The position numbers were made by a program, and so were the translations under genes. The notes beneath the pieces were generated by a model. It saw only the letters and a list, made by a program, of their open reading frames with translations. It made no database searches and was not told the DNA's origin. A stretch of DNA of 64,000 nucleotides, from positions 1-64,000 of the forward strand of contig NZ_JAOQJC010000033.1 in the NCBI RefSeq assembly GCF_025567625.1, given 5' to 3'. Below, one piece after another: positions 44,109 to 52,322 of this stretch. Positions within the stretch are counted from its first letter, which is position 1. Every line of letters begins with the position of its first letter. Origin of the DNA: Paenibacillus sp. J5C2022 (GTDB lineage Bacteria > Bacillota > Bacilli > Paenibacillales > Paenibacillaceae).

Positions 44109-46430
44109 TTGAAAACACTTAAAAGAACTTTAAAACAGGATAAGGAACGGTTTGTCATTCCAAAGAGCGTACAACAAGCCATCCCGATTCGAGCCATTTG
44201 GCCGGACGGGATTTTTTTTGTTGGGAACAAGTTTTCTAAATCGTTTCGCTTTGATGATATCAACTATGCCGCGGCTTCCAGAGAGGATAAGGAAGCGATG
44301 TTTCTTGGTTATGGCGAGTTGCTTAATTCGTTTGATAGCGGGGCGACAACGAAGATTACGATTCATAACCGGCGACTTAACCGAACCCAATTTGAAGGTT
44401 CAGTCCTCATTCCGTCACGTCAGGATGATCTGGATCTATATCGTGAGGAATACAACCAGATGTTGCTGGGTAAATCCGTTGGGGCAAACGGCACGTTCCA
44501 GGAGAAGTACATGACGATATCCATTTTCAAAAAGAATGTGGAAGAAGCTCGTCAATACTTTACCAGAATCGGGTCGGAGTTGATGGCGCATTTCTCCCGT
44601 CTTGGTTCATCTTGTGAAGAACTGGATGCGATAGATCGACTACGCATATTGCATGACTTTTATCGTATTGGCGAGGAAGCCGATTTTCATTTGGACTTGT
44701 CCGCGATGATTCAAAAAGGACATAGTTTTAAGGATTATATTTGCCCGGATACGTTTGAGTTCGAGCGAGATCATTTTCGGATGGGCAAGTATTATGGGAG
44801 AGTCATCTTTCTTCGAGAGTATGCCAGCTATATTAAAGACAGCATGGTAGCGGAACTGTGTGACTTGAATCGGAATCTGCTGCTGTCTCTTGACGTCATT
44901 CCAATTCCAACAGATGAGGCGGTGCGCGAAGTGGAAAACCGTTTACTTGGCGTGGAGACAAACATTACCAACTGGCAGCGGCGGCAAAACAAGCATAATA
45001 ACTTTTCGGCCGTTGTCCCTTACGATATGGAACAGCAGCGCAAAGAAAGCAAGGAATTTCTGGACGATTTAACGACTCGCGACCAGCGGATGATGTTTGG
45101 GCTTTTGACCATGGTGCATATTGCGGAGAGCAAAGAACAACTGGATAACGATACAGAAGCCTTACTGACAACGGCACGCAAACATTTATGCCAATTTGCT
45201 CCGCTGACCTTTCAGCAAATGGACGGTTTAAATACAGTGCTCCCATACGGTCTTCGCAAGGTGCATGCGCTTCGAACCTTGACCACGGAAAGCACCGCTG
45301 TCTTTATTCCTTTCCGGGCACAAGAGGTTATTCATCCAGGCGGTATTTACTATGGTCAAAATGTCATTAGTAAAAATCTGATTATTGCTAACCGCAAACA
45401 ATTATTAAACGGAAATAGCTTCATACTAGGCGTGTCTGGGTCGGGCAAGAGCTTTACGGCGAAGCGAGAGATTGTCAATCTCGTACTATCTAACGATGAT
45501 GATATTATCCTGATCGATCCCGAACGCGAGTATTCCGCTTTAGTCGCCGCGCTTGGCGGTGAAACGATTCATATCTCTTCAACTTCGACGAATCATATCA
45601 ATGCGATGGACATCAACCGACAATATGCGGATGGAGCTAACCCGATCATACTTAAGTCTGAATTTGTGCTTTCATTATGCGAGCAATTAATGGGCGGCTA
45701 TCCGCTAGGAGCGAAGGAAAAGTCACTGATCGACCGCTGCACGGCAAGCGTATACCGCAAATATTTGCAAAGTAATTACAAGGGGCAGCCGCCTACCCTG
45801 CAAGATTTCCATGCTGAGCTGTTAAAGCAATCCGAGCCGGAAGCGCAGGACATTGCTTTGGCGATTGAATTGTTTACCTCCGGCAGTTTGAACACGTTTG
45901 CCAAACCTACCAACGTGAATGTTGATAACCGGTTCATTTGCTACGATATTCTCGATTTGGGTAAGCAGCTTCTTCCCATCGGGATGCTTGTCGTACTCGA
46001 CAGTATTCTTAATCGAATTACACAAAATCGTGCCAAAGGGAAAAATACGTTTATTTTCATTGACGAAATCTACTTGCTGTTCCAACATGAATACAGCGCT
46101 AATTTTCTGTTCACGCTCTGGAAGCGGGTTCGGAAATATGGCGCTTTTTGTACGGGGATTACGCAAAATGTGGATGATCTGTTGCAAAGCCACACAGCCC
46201 GTACAATGCTCGCCAACAGCGAATTTATTGTGATGTTGAACCAAGCCAGTACCGATCGCAAGGAATTGGCAGAGCTTCTCAATATTTCGGATTTGCAGCT
46301 GTCCTACATGACCAATGTAGATGCTGGTAACGGTTTGATGAAGGTGGGTAGTTCCCTTGTGCCGTTTACGGATAAGTTTCCGCGAAACACGAAGTTGTAT
46401 CAGTTGATGACAACGAAGCCGGGGGAATAA
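44109..46430 (+). CDS. VirB4-like conjugation ATPase
   Basis: 773 aa from TTG 44109, which has AAGGAG at 44094-44099; ATG 44088 is 21 bp upstream in frame but has no Shine-Dalgarno. Walker A is GVSGSGKSF near residue 441 and Walker B is FIFIDEIYLLF near 650. DLDLYREEYNQMLLGK and the C-terminal GITQNVDDLLQS helices are standard for VirB4 of Firmicutes elements. It energises channel assembly. It is the last transfer gene present; the cell-wall hydrolase that normally follows is missing. Confidence 0.93.
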   Translation: MKTLKRTLKQDKERFVIPKSVQQAIPIRAIWPDGIFFVGNKFSKSFRFDDINYAAASREDKEAMFLGYGELLNSFDSGATTKITIHNRRLNRTQFEGSVLIPSRQDDLDLYREEYNQMLLGKSVGANGTFQEKYMTISIFKKNVEEARQYFTRIGSELMAHFSRLGSSCEELDAIDRLRILHDFYRIGEEADFHLDLSAMIQKGHSFKDYICPDTFEFERDHFRMGKYYGRVIFLREYASYIKDSMVAELCDLNRNLLLSLDVIPIPTDEAVREVENRLLGVETNITNWQRRQNKHNNFSAVVPYDMEQQRKESKEFLDDLTTRDQRMMFGLLTMVHIAESKEQLDNDTEALLTTARKHLCQFAPLTFQQMDGLNTVLPYGLRKVHALRTLTTESTAVFIPFRAQEVIHPGGIYYGQNVISKNLIIANRKQLLNGNSFILGVSGSGKSFTAKREIVNLVLSNDDDIILIDPEREYSALVAALGGETIHISSTSTNHINAMDINRQYADGANPIILKSEFVLSLCEQLMGGYPLGAKEKSLIDRCTASVYRKYLQSNYKGQPPTLQDFHAELLKQSEPEAQDIALAIELFTSGSLNTFAKPTNVNVDNRFICYDILDLGKQLLPIGMLVVLDSILNRITQNRAKGKNTFIFIDEIYLLFQHEYSANFLFTLWKRVRKYGAFCTGITQNVDDLLQSHTARTMLANSEFIVMLNQASTDRKELAELLNISDLQLSYMTNVDAGNGLMKVGSSLVPFTDKFPRNTKLYQLMTTKPGE

Positions 46431-46739
46431 AGCTACGTTACTGATGCGGTTGAGTGTGGTTTCGCCAGCCGCATCAGTACTTTAAAATTGAGTTAAAAGT
46501 GACACCGCTTCAACAAATGGATAAACCAGATTAAATGCGAATGAACCGTTCGGAATTAGATTTAAAAAAACAGGAAACTACTTGTTGGTCATAAACATAT
46601 TGTATTTATAAGTACGGAATACATGCTTTATACAAACATCAGGGGAGTGGTATACTATACTTGGAATAAGAAGGAGATCCCTTGTGCAAAATATTTAAAA
46701 GGACTTGATTCCAAGTATCTACTAGAAGGGGTGATAACA
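46431..46739. other. Spacer between the conjugative element and the copper island
   Basis: About 310 bp. It holds the hairpin at 46440-46478, an AT-rich stretch and a probable promoter for copB with -10 TATACT at 46651-46656. GTATACTATAC (46650-46660) is a short palindrome over that -10. There is no CsoR-type operator. A change of base composition occurs here and no integrase or attachment repeat is visible. Confidence 0.5.
46440..46478 (+). terminator. Hairpin after VirB4
   Basis: ACTGATGCGGTTG (46440-46452) pairs with CAGCCGCATCAGT (46466-46478, one G-U). The T-run is weak (ACTTTAAAA), so it is either an inefficient terminator or a structured end of the element. Confidence 0.55.
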
Positions 46740-48827
46740 ATGACAAATCGTAATAGTGAGAAAAGTAAGCACAATCACCGTGAACATCATCACGAACACC
46801 ATGAGCACCATCACCGAAGTCACCAAAATCACGATGGACATGATCTTTCAGGCCATGGACATGGACATGGAGGAGGCCATGCCGGTCATCATGAGCATAT
46901 GATCGATGATTTCAAAAAACGTTTCTGGATATCTATCATTTTAACGATACCCTTAACGTATCTATCACCTATGATCCAAATGCTATTTCATTATGAAGTG
47001 ACTTTTACAGGTAACACGGTATTATTATTTTTACTCTCAACCATTGTTTTTTTCTATGGAGGAAAACCGTTTTTACTTGGCGCATGGGATGAAATAAAAG
47101 TAAAAGCACCAGGGATGATGCTGTTAATCTCGTTAGCTATTATAACGGCCTACGTTTATAGTACGTTAACAGCTTTCTTTATTGCGGGAAGTGATTTTTA
47201 CTTTGAGTTGGCGTCTTTAATTATCATTATGCTGTTAGGTCACTGGATAGAAATGAGATCAATCATGGGCGCTTCAAAGGCACTCGAAGAATTAATTAAA
47301 CTGATGCCGAAAGAAGCCCATAAAATTGATGCTTCTGGAAACATTGTAGAAGTATCCGTTGAAGAATTACATCCCGGAGACGAGATTCTAGTGAAGTCAG
47401 GTGAGAAGATACCACTGGATGGTGTCATTTTCGAAGGGCAATCTACTGTCGACGAGTCCATGTTAACAGGGGAATCCGTTCCTGTAGAGAAAGGACCTGG
47501 CATGAAAGCCATCGGTGGAGCCGTTAATGGCGAAGGGGTATTAAAAATCAAGGTAAACAAAACGGGCAATGATACATATTTAGCCCAAGTGATCCAGTTG
47601 GTGCGCGATGCAGAGAACACGAAATCTAAAGCTCAAGGGTTTGCAGATATTGCAGCGAAATGGCTCTTCTATGTAGCGGTCGTTTCTGGCATCATTACGA
47701 TGGCCTACTGGGGAACAACGGGTGATTTTGATTTTGCTTTAGAAAGAATGGTTACCGTGCTGATTATCGCTTGTCCGCATGCACTGGGTCTGGCGATGCC
47801 GCTAGTCACTTCAAGATCAACGTCAATAGCTGCTAAAAAGGGGTTGTTGATTCGTAACCGTATCCCATTCGAAAGTGCTTGGAAGCTGGATCGAGTGGTG
47901 TTTGATAAAACAGGTACTCTTACAGAAGGAAATTTCGGTGTAACGGATATTCACCCTAGTAATACGGTTAGTGAAGAGGAATTATTAAAGTTAGCTTATT
48001 CAGTGGAGACACAATCCGATCATCCCATTGCAAAAGGGATTGTGAAAGAAGGAAAAGCTCGCAATTTAGAGCTATACGATGTAACGAATTATAGAAATTT
48101 AACCGGGAAAGGATTAACGGCTGACGTGAACGGCTCCGAAATCGCAGTGATAAGCCCGGGGGCGATGAGAACGAATCAAATCGCATTCGATAAAGAGACG
48201 TATGAAAAATTGGCACAACAAGGAAAAACAGTCGTATTTGTTCTAAAGGATAACGAATTGCAAGGCATGATTGCTTTAGCCGACATCATTCGAGAATCCT
48301 CATATGAAGTCATCAAGCATTTAAATGATCGGGGCATTGAAACCGTGATGATGACAGGAGATAATCGCCGCGTTGCGAATTATGTAGGTGAAAAACTGGG
48401 TATATCAAAAGTCATCGCTGAGGTTCTTCCACATGAGAAATCCGATCATGTGAAAAAACTGAAAGAAGGCAACAACAATGTTGCCATGATCGGTGATGGA
48501 ATTAATGACGCTCCTGCCTTGGCTGAAGCTCATTTAGGGATTGCAATTGGTGCCGGTACAGATGTTGCCATCGAGACAGCGGATGTTGTTTTAGTCAATA
48601 GCGACCCTGTTGACATCGTAAATATTGTGAAGCTATCGAAAGCAAGCTACAGAAAAATGGTACAAAACTTGGCGTGGGCGGCAGGCTATAATATTTTAGC
48701 CATCCCGTTAGCAGCAGGTGTCTTGTATCATATCGGTATCTTTATAACACCCGCGATCGGAGCCGTTGTCATGTCATTAAGTACAATTATCGTGGCCATT
48801 AATGCGCAATTGTTGAAGATTGATTAA
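46740..48827 (+). CDS. copB: CopB-type copper (or silver) exporting P1B ATPase
   Basis: 695 aa. The His-rich N-terminus (residues of about 8-55, with repeated HHEH, HGHGHGGG) replaces HMA domains. The membrane motif is CPH at residues 345-347, the hallmark of P1B-3 CopB pumps. Actuator TGES and phosphorylation DKTGT (Asp389) are present. It expels copper across the membrane. The start is ATG 46740 with AAGGGGTG at 46726-46733; a longer frame to 46623 is less likely. The promoter has no CsoR-like operator. Confidence 0.93.
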   Translation: MTNRNSEKSKHNHREHHHEHHEHHHRSHQNHDGHDLSGHGHGHGGGHAGHHEHMIDDFKKRFWISIILTIPLTYLSPMIQMLFHYEVTFTGNTVLLFLLSTIVFFYGGKPFLLGAWDEIKVKAPGMMLLISLAIITAYVYSTLTAFFIAGSDFYFELASLIIIMLLGHWIEMRSIMGASKALEELIKLMPKEAHKIDASGNIVEVSVEELHPGDEILVKSGEKIPLDGVIFEGQSTVDESMLTGESVPVEKGPGMKAIGGAVNGEGVLKIKVNKTGNDTYLAQVIQLVRDAENTKSKAQGFADIAAKWLFYVAVVSGIITMAYWGTTGDFDFALERMVTVLIIACPHALGLAMPLVTSRSTSIAAKKGLLIRNRIPFESAWKLDRVVFDKTGTLTEGNFGVTDIHPSNTVSEEELLKLAYSVETQSDHPIAKGIVKEGKARNLELYDVTNYRNLTGKGLTADVNGSEIAVISPGAMRTNQIAFDKETYEKLAQQGKTVVFVLKDNELQGMIALADIIRESSYEVIKHLNDRGIETVMMTGDNRRVANYVGEKLGISKVIAEVLPHEKSDHVKKLKEGNNNVAMIGDGINDAPALAEAHLGIAIGAGTDVAIETADVVLVNSDPVDIVNIVKLSKASYRKMVQNLAWAAGYNILAIPLAAGVLYHIGIFITPAIGAVVMSLSTIIVAINAQLLKID

Positions 48828-48852
48828 AAACTTAGCAATGAATCCTAAAGTG

Positions 48853-48894
48853 AAAAACCCGAGCGCCACCTTTTCTTGGTGGTGATCGGGTTTT
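48853..48894. terminator. Bidirectional terminator
   Basis: AAAAACCCGAGCGCCACC (48853-48870) pairs with GGTGGTGATCGGGTTTT (48878-48894). It lies between copB and the converging HMA gene and can serve both strands. Confidence 0.85.
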
Positions 48895-48921
48895 ACTCGT
48901 TTCTGCATGTGTGCGGTTGGT

Positions 48922-49155
48922 TCATACCGCTTTTACTCGCGATTTTTTAACCTCATAGCCTAGTTTATCAATCGCATTTTCGATCTCTTCAATCGATACT
49001 TTTTCATCATCAAAGCTTAATTTCACTCTGCTGGAGTTAAATAATACACTTGCACTTTCTTTATCTACGCCATCTAGTGATTTTACCGCACCTTCTATTT
49101 TTTGTATGCAAGAAGGACAAGTTAAGGCTTCTAATTGGATCGTTGCGTTTTTCAT
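48922..49155 (-). CDS. Heavy-metal-associated (HMA) domain metallochaperone
   Basis: 77 aa. A single HMA ferredoxin-like fold with C13-P-S-C16. The CPSC motif differs from the MxCxxC of copper chaperones such as CopZ (here LTCPSC). It probably hands a metal to the neighbouring CPG-type ATPase, which has no HMA domain of its own. It has its own promoter with an FNR-type box. Confidence 0.85.
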   Translation of the reverse strand: MKNATIQLEALTCPSCIQKIEGAVKSLDGVDKESASVLFNSSRVKLSFDDEKVSIEEIENAIDKLGYEVKKSRVKAV

Positions 49156-49186
49156 TCTAATCTCTCCTTTTCTTTATCTTACTTAT

Positions 49187-49228
49187 AGTATAAAGCAGTC
49201 TAGCAAAATAAAAATTGATCTACATCAA
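49187..49228 (-). promoter_or_regulatory. FNR/CRP-type activator box and -10 for the HMA gene
   Basis: The box TTGATCTACATCAA (49215-49228) matches TTGAT-N4-ATCAA exactly. On the minus strand the -10 is TATACT (49187-49192), with 22 bp between box and -10, so the box centre is about 41.5 bp before the start point. No good -35 is needed for such a class II promoter. Confidence 0.7.
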
Positions 49229-49231
49229 GTT

Positions 49232-51088
49232 TTAGATTTTTCTATTTCTATAACGAAGCAATCTCATGCCGTTTACAATGACGACTAATATACTCGCTTC
49301 ATGCACTAACATCCCGATCGACATGTTCATCCATTCACTGAGGAATACACTGGTAAGTAGGACGACAACAACGCCCACTGCGATGATTATGTTTTGCCGC
49401 ATGTTATTAAATGTAGCTTTGGTTAAACCTAATGCGTGGGGTAAGCGATTGAAATCAGAATTCATTAAGACCACATCCGAAGTTTCAATCGCTACATCTG
49501 TACCGCTTCCCATGGCGATGCCAATTTGAGCTAGCGCTAGCGAAGGACTATCATTTACGCCATCTCCTACGAATGCTACGATTTGGCCTTGCGTTTGTAG
49601 CTCTTTAATATAAGCTGATTTGTCTTCCGGCAGCATGTGTCCATGCGCTTCGGTAAGGCCAAGTTCACTTGCAACTAAATCGACAGTCCCTTGATTATCT
49701 CCGGATAGAACAATAAGATTTTTCACACCTAATTTTTTTAACCTTTGCAGCACTTCTTTTACATCTGGGCGAATTTGATCGCGAATGCCCATAAGTACTT
49801 TCAATTCACCATCAACGGATGTGAGCACAAGCGAATTTCCATTTCGTTCGAACCTGGCAATATCTGCCCGAACTTTTTCATTTAACTGTACATTTTCCTG
49901 CTCCATCAACGCAACATTACCGACTGCAATGCTATGTCCGTCTACTTGTGCTACAATGCCGCCACCTTTTACAACGTCTGTTTTGTCCACTGTATATAAG
50001 TCTATATCACCAATATGTTCGACAACGGCTTTTGCTAAAGGATGATCTGATTCTTTTTCGACACTTGCTAAGTAACCCAATACTTCTTCCGCGTTATTTG
50101 TATAAACTTCTTGCTCTGTCACTTTAGGATTCCCTATCGTTAATGTACCTGTTTTGTCAAATACCATCGTATCGACCTTCCTGAAATCTTGAATCACTTC
50201 ACTACCTTTGAGCAAAACACCGTTTCGCGCACCATTGCCGATGCCTGCAACGTTTGAAACGGGTACACCGATTACCAGGGCTCCGGGGCATCCCAAAACT
50301 AAGATGGTAATGGCAAGTTCAATATTCCGCGAAAACAACCAGACAATAAAGGCTAGAACTAGAACCGCTGGCGTGTAATATTTCGAGAAACGATCAATAA
50401 AACGTTCAGCCTCTGATTTTGAATCTTGTGCTTCTTCCACTAACTCAATAATTTTCCCAAAAGTAGTATCTTCACCTACACGATCCGCAACAATTTGCAC
50501 CGTACCATTTTCCAAAATCGTTCCAGCGTACACTTGCGAATCTTTCTTTTTAGTTACGGGAAGCGACTCACCGGTTATACTGGCTTCGTTAATATGCCCT
50601 TCTCCCGTTAAAACAGTACCGTCAACGGGCACCTTTGCGCCGGTTTTAACAAGTAAAATATCTCCGACGTCAATATCATCAACTTCAACTTCTGCAAATT
50701 CACCATTTTCCATTTGCTTCAAAGCACTTTCTGGCGCCAGCTCAGTTAATTCTTTGATAGCTGAGCGTGTTTTATTTAATGTACGCAATTCTAGATAAGC
50801 ACCAAATAGGAATAAAAAGGTGACAATAGCTGATTCTTCAAAGTTCTTAATTAAAAATGCCCCGATTACTGCGATCGTAACCAACACATCGATACTGACA
50901 ACCTTGACTCTCAACGCCTGATACGCTTGGATGGCAATAGGTGCAATTCCTAAAATAGAAGCGACCATTAACGCCCAAGTAAATAGTCCTACCTGATCAA
51001 AACCGAATTTACTAGTAAAGGCTAAGGTAATTAATAGCGCACTTATGAGTGTGATTTGATTTTTCATGCCTAAAATAAACTTTTGCAA
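49232..51088 (-). CDS. P1B-type metal ATPase with CPG motif
   Basis: 618 aa from TTG 51088, chosen because AGGAGAG lies 6 bp upstream. Six to eight membrane helices are present and there is no N-terminal HMA. Actuator TGES is at 172-175 and DKTGT at Asp311. The metal-binding triad in the sixth helix is Cys267-Pro-Gly, in place of CPC, CPH or SPC, so the metal is not certain. Iron or another transition metal is plausible from the hemerythrin-like partner. The C-terminus is truncated relative to long P1B pumps but keeps the hinge GDGVND. Confidence 0.88.
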   Translation of the reverse strand: MQKFILGMKNQITLISALLITLAFTSKFGFDQVGLFTWALMVASILGIAPIAIQAYQALRVKVVSIDVLVTIAVIGAFLIKNFEESAIVTFLFLFGAYLELRTLNKTRSAIKELTELAPESALKQMENGEFAEVEVDDIDVGDILLVKTGAKVPVDGTVLTGEGHINEASITGESLPVTKKKDSQVYAGTILENGTVQIVADRVGEDTTFGKIIELVEEAQDSKSEAERFIDRFSKYYTPAVLVLAFIVWLFSRNIELAITILVLGCPGALVIGVPVSNVAGIGNGARNGVLLKGSEVIQDFRKVDTMVFDKTGTLTIGNPKVTEQEVYTNNAEEVLGYLASVEKESDHPLAKAVVEHIGDIDLYTVDKTDVVKGGGIVAQVDGHSIAVGNVALMEQENVQLNEKVRADIARFERNGNSLVLTSVDGELKVLMGIRDQIRPDVKEVLQRLKKLGVKNLIVLSGDNQGTVDLVASELGLTEAHGHMLPEDKSAYIKELQTQGQIVAFVGDGVNDSPSLALAQIGIAMGSGTDVAIETSDVVLMNSDFNRLPHALGLTKATFNNMRQNIIIAVGVVVVLLTSVFLSEWMNMSIGMLVHEASILVVIVNGMRLLRYRNRKI

Positions 51089-51128
51089 CGTAATCTCTCC
51101 TCCCCATTTTTTCACTTAACTCATTTGT

Positions 51129-51431
51129 TTATGCTTGGTAAGCTTGATCTACTTCAGCCAACAAGTTATATACCGCTTCATAGCTTTCGCATACATCACC
51201 TGGAATCGTATAGTTCGTTGTAATCTCACGTAATTTAGCAAATTCCTCATTTAATTTAGGTTTTTCTTCACCTGTTTTTTTCGTTTCCTTGATGATGGTT
51301 TCAACTAATGTCCGCACTTCATGAAACTCTGGGTGATTCGCTCCGTGAACACGTGCTACAACTGGTACATATTGCGATAAAGTTTTAAAATGACTTTCCG
51401 TTACTTGGTTAAATGTTAATTGGTTTGTCAT
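51129..51431 (-). CDS. Hemerythrin-like / ScdA-related small protein
   Basis: 100 aa, all helical, with VHGANHPEFHEVRTLVETI and an H-x-x-x-E pattern. It resembles the C-terminal half of iron-sulfur repair di-iron (Ric/ScdA) proteins, but is shorter and may lack one ligand set. It precedes the CPG ATPase by 40 bp in the same transcript. A role in sensing or storing iron or oxygen is inferred. Confidence 0.65.
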   Translation of the reverse strand: MTNQLTFNQVTESHFKTLSQYVPVVARVHGANHPEFHEVRTLVETIIKETKKTGEEKPKLNEEFAKLREITTNYTIPGDVCESYEAVYNLLAEVDQAYQA

Positions 51432-51485
51432 TGTTTTCTCCTTCTTCCTTGTTTTATTGTGATTTATTGTTTCTGGTTTAATTTT

Positions 51486-51527
51486 ATTTTATCATGAACC
51501 AAATGAGATTAACTTGACCTAGGTCAA
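51486..51527 (-). promoter_or_regulatory. FNR/CRP-type activator box and -10 for the hemerythrin-ATPase operon
   Basis: TTGACCTAGGTCAA (51514-51527) is a perfect 14-bp palindrome with TTGA-N6-TCAA. On the minus strand TAAAAT (51486-51491) is the -10, with 22 bp between box and -10. This spacing is the same as in the HMA gene promoter. Confidence 0.65.
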
Positions 51528-51625
51528 CATTCATGTGTTTCTCTGTTTTCACAAAGTGGTTCTAAAGGTTTTAATGCCATGTTAGTGGAAAGAATAGTTT
51601 TGTAGTAAAAATTTTAATTCAACAC

Positions 51626-51655
51626 TTTACATACCCTACATAGGTATGGTAATAT
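51626..51655 (+). promoter_or_regulatory. csoR promoter with CsoR operator in the spacer
   Basis: -35 TTTACA (51626-51631) and -10 TAATAT (51650-51655) are 18 bp apart. The operator CATACC-N7-GGTATG (51630-51648) fills the spacer. It is nearly the same as the copA operator at 52286-52304. Confidence 0.8.
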
Positions 51656-51686
51656 ACACTTAAGTTAGGAATAGGAGGTTATGCGA

Positions 51687-52019
51687 ATGGCAGCCATAGA
51701 GGAAGCAGCAGCTTGTCACCCAGAGCATACTGGTTCTCATCGGAAAAGTCATCATCCGGAACGCGTGAAGAAGAATTTAACTTCACGATTAAATCGGATC
51801 GAAGGTCAAATTCGAGGGATCAAAGGGATGATCGACAAAGACGTGTATTGCGACGATGTGATCACACAAATTTCTGCCACACAATCTGCGTTAAATAGTG
51901 TAGCTAGCATTTTATTGGAAGGTCATCTAAAGGGTTGTGTAGTCGATCGGCTAACAGAAGGTGATGACGAGATATTGGATGAATTAGTTGTGACGATTCA
52001 AAAGTTGATGAAAAAATAA
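51687..52019 (+). CDS. csoR: Copper-sensing repressor CsoR
   Basis: 110 aa with the Cu(I) ligands Cys55, His80 and Cys84 of CsoR (W-X-Y pattern DVYCDD, LEGHLKGC). It is followed by copZ and copA. An N-terminal His-rich extension (HPEHTGSHRKSHHPE) is longer than in B. subtilis. ATG 51687 has AGGAGG at 51673-51678; ATG 51681 is too close. It represses its own promoter and copA when copper is low. Confidence 0.95.
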   Translation: MAAIEEAAACHPEHTGSHRKSHHPERVKKNLTSRLNRIEGQIRGIKGMIDKDVYCDDVITQISATQSALNSVASILLEGHLKGCVVDRLTEGDDEILDELVVTIQKLMKK

Positions 52020-52042
52020 CGTAATTAAAGGAGAGAGAAAAC

Positions 52043-52249
52043 ATGGAAAATATAACATTAAACGTACAAGGTATGTCATGTGGACATTGTGTGAAAAAAA
52101 TTGAGGGAGGCGTCGGTCAATTAGAAGGCGTTAACCAAGTCCGTGTAAATTTAGACAGTGCGAAGGTAGAAGTATCTTACAACGAATCACAAGTATCACT
52201 TGATAAAATCAAAGAAACGATTGAAGATCAAGGATATGAGGTAAAATAA
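52043..52249 (+). CDS. copZ: Copper chaperone CopZ
   Basis: 68 aa, single HMA domain with MSC13GHC16. It carries Cu(I) to CopA and CsoR in the cytosol. AAGGAGAGAG precedes ATG 52043. It is in one operon with csoR, 23 bp downstream. Confidence 0.95.
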   Translation: MENITLNVQGMSCGHCVKKIEGGVGQLEGVNQVRVNLDSAKVEVSYNESQVSLDKIKETIEDQGYEVK

Positions 52250-52269
52250 GAGTGCTTTTAAAGCACTCT
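52249..52269 (+). terminator. Hairpin between copZ and copA
   Basis: AGAGTGCTTT (52249-52258) pairs with AAAGCACTCT (52260-52269), then CTCATTTTC. The T-run is weak. It may reduce readthrough so that copA also depends on its own operator-controlled promoter. Confidence 0.5.
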
Positions 52270-52285
52270 CTCATTTTCAATTTAA

Positions 52286-52304
52286 CATACCCCCCATCGG
52301 TATA
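52286..52304 (+). promoter_or_regulatory. CsoR operator of copA
   Basis: CATACC-CCCCATC-GGTATA with ATACC/GGTAT half-sites 7 bp apart, as in the csoR operator. It lies 19 bp before copA. A clear -10/-35 pair was not identified by eye. Confidence 0.75.
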
Positions 52305-52322
52305 TGAAAGGCGTGAAGGATC

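Noticed and set aside
8664..46430. Search for an integrase, resolvase or excisionase in the conjugative element
   Set aside because: No Tyr or Ser recombinase motif was found in any frame of the recognised genes.
46623..46739. 39-residue N-terminal extension of copB
   Set aside because: ATG 46740 has a good ribosome binding site, and the extension covers the probable promoter -10.
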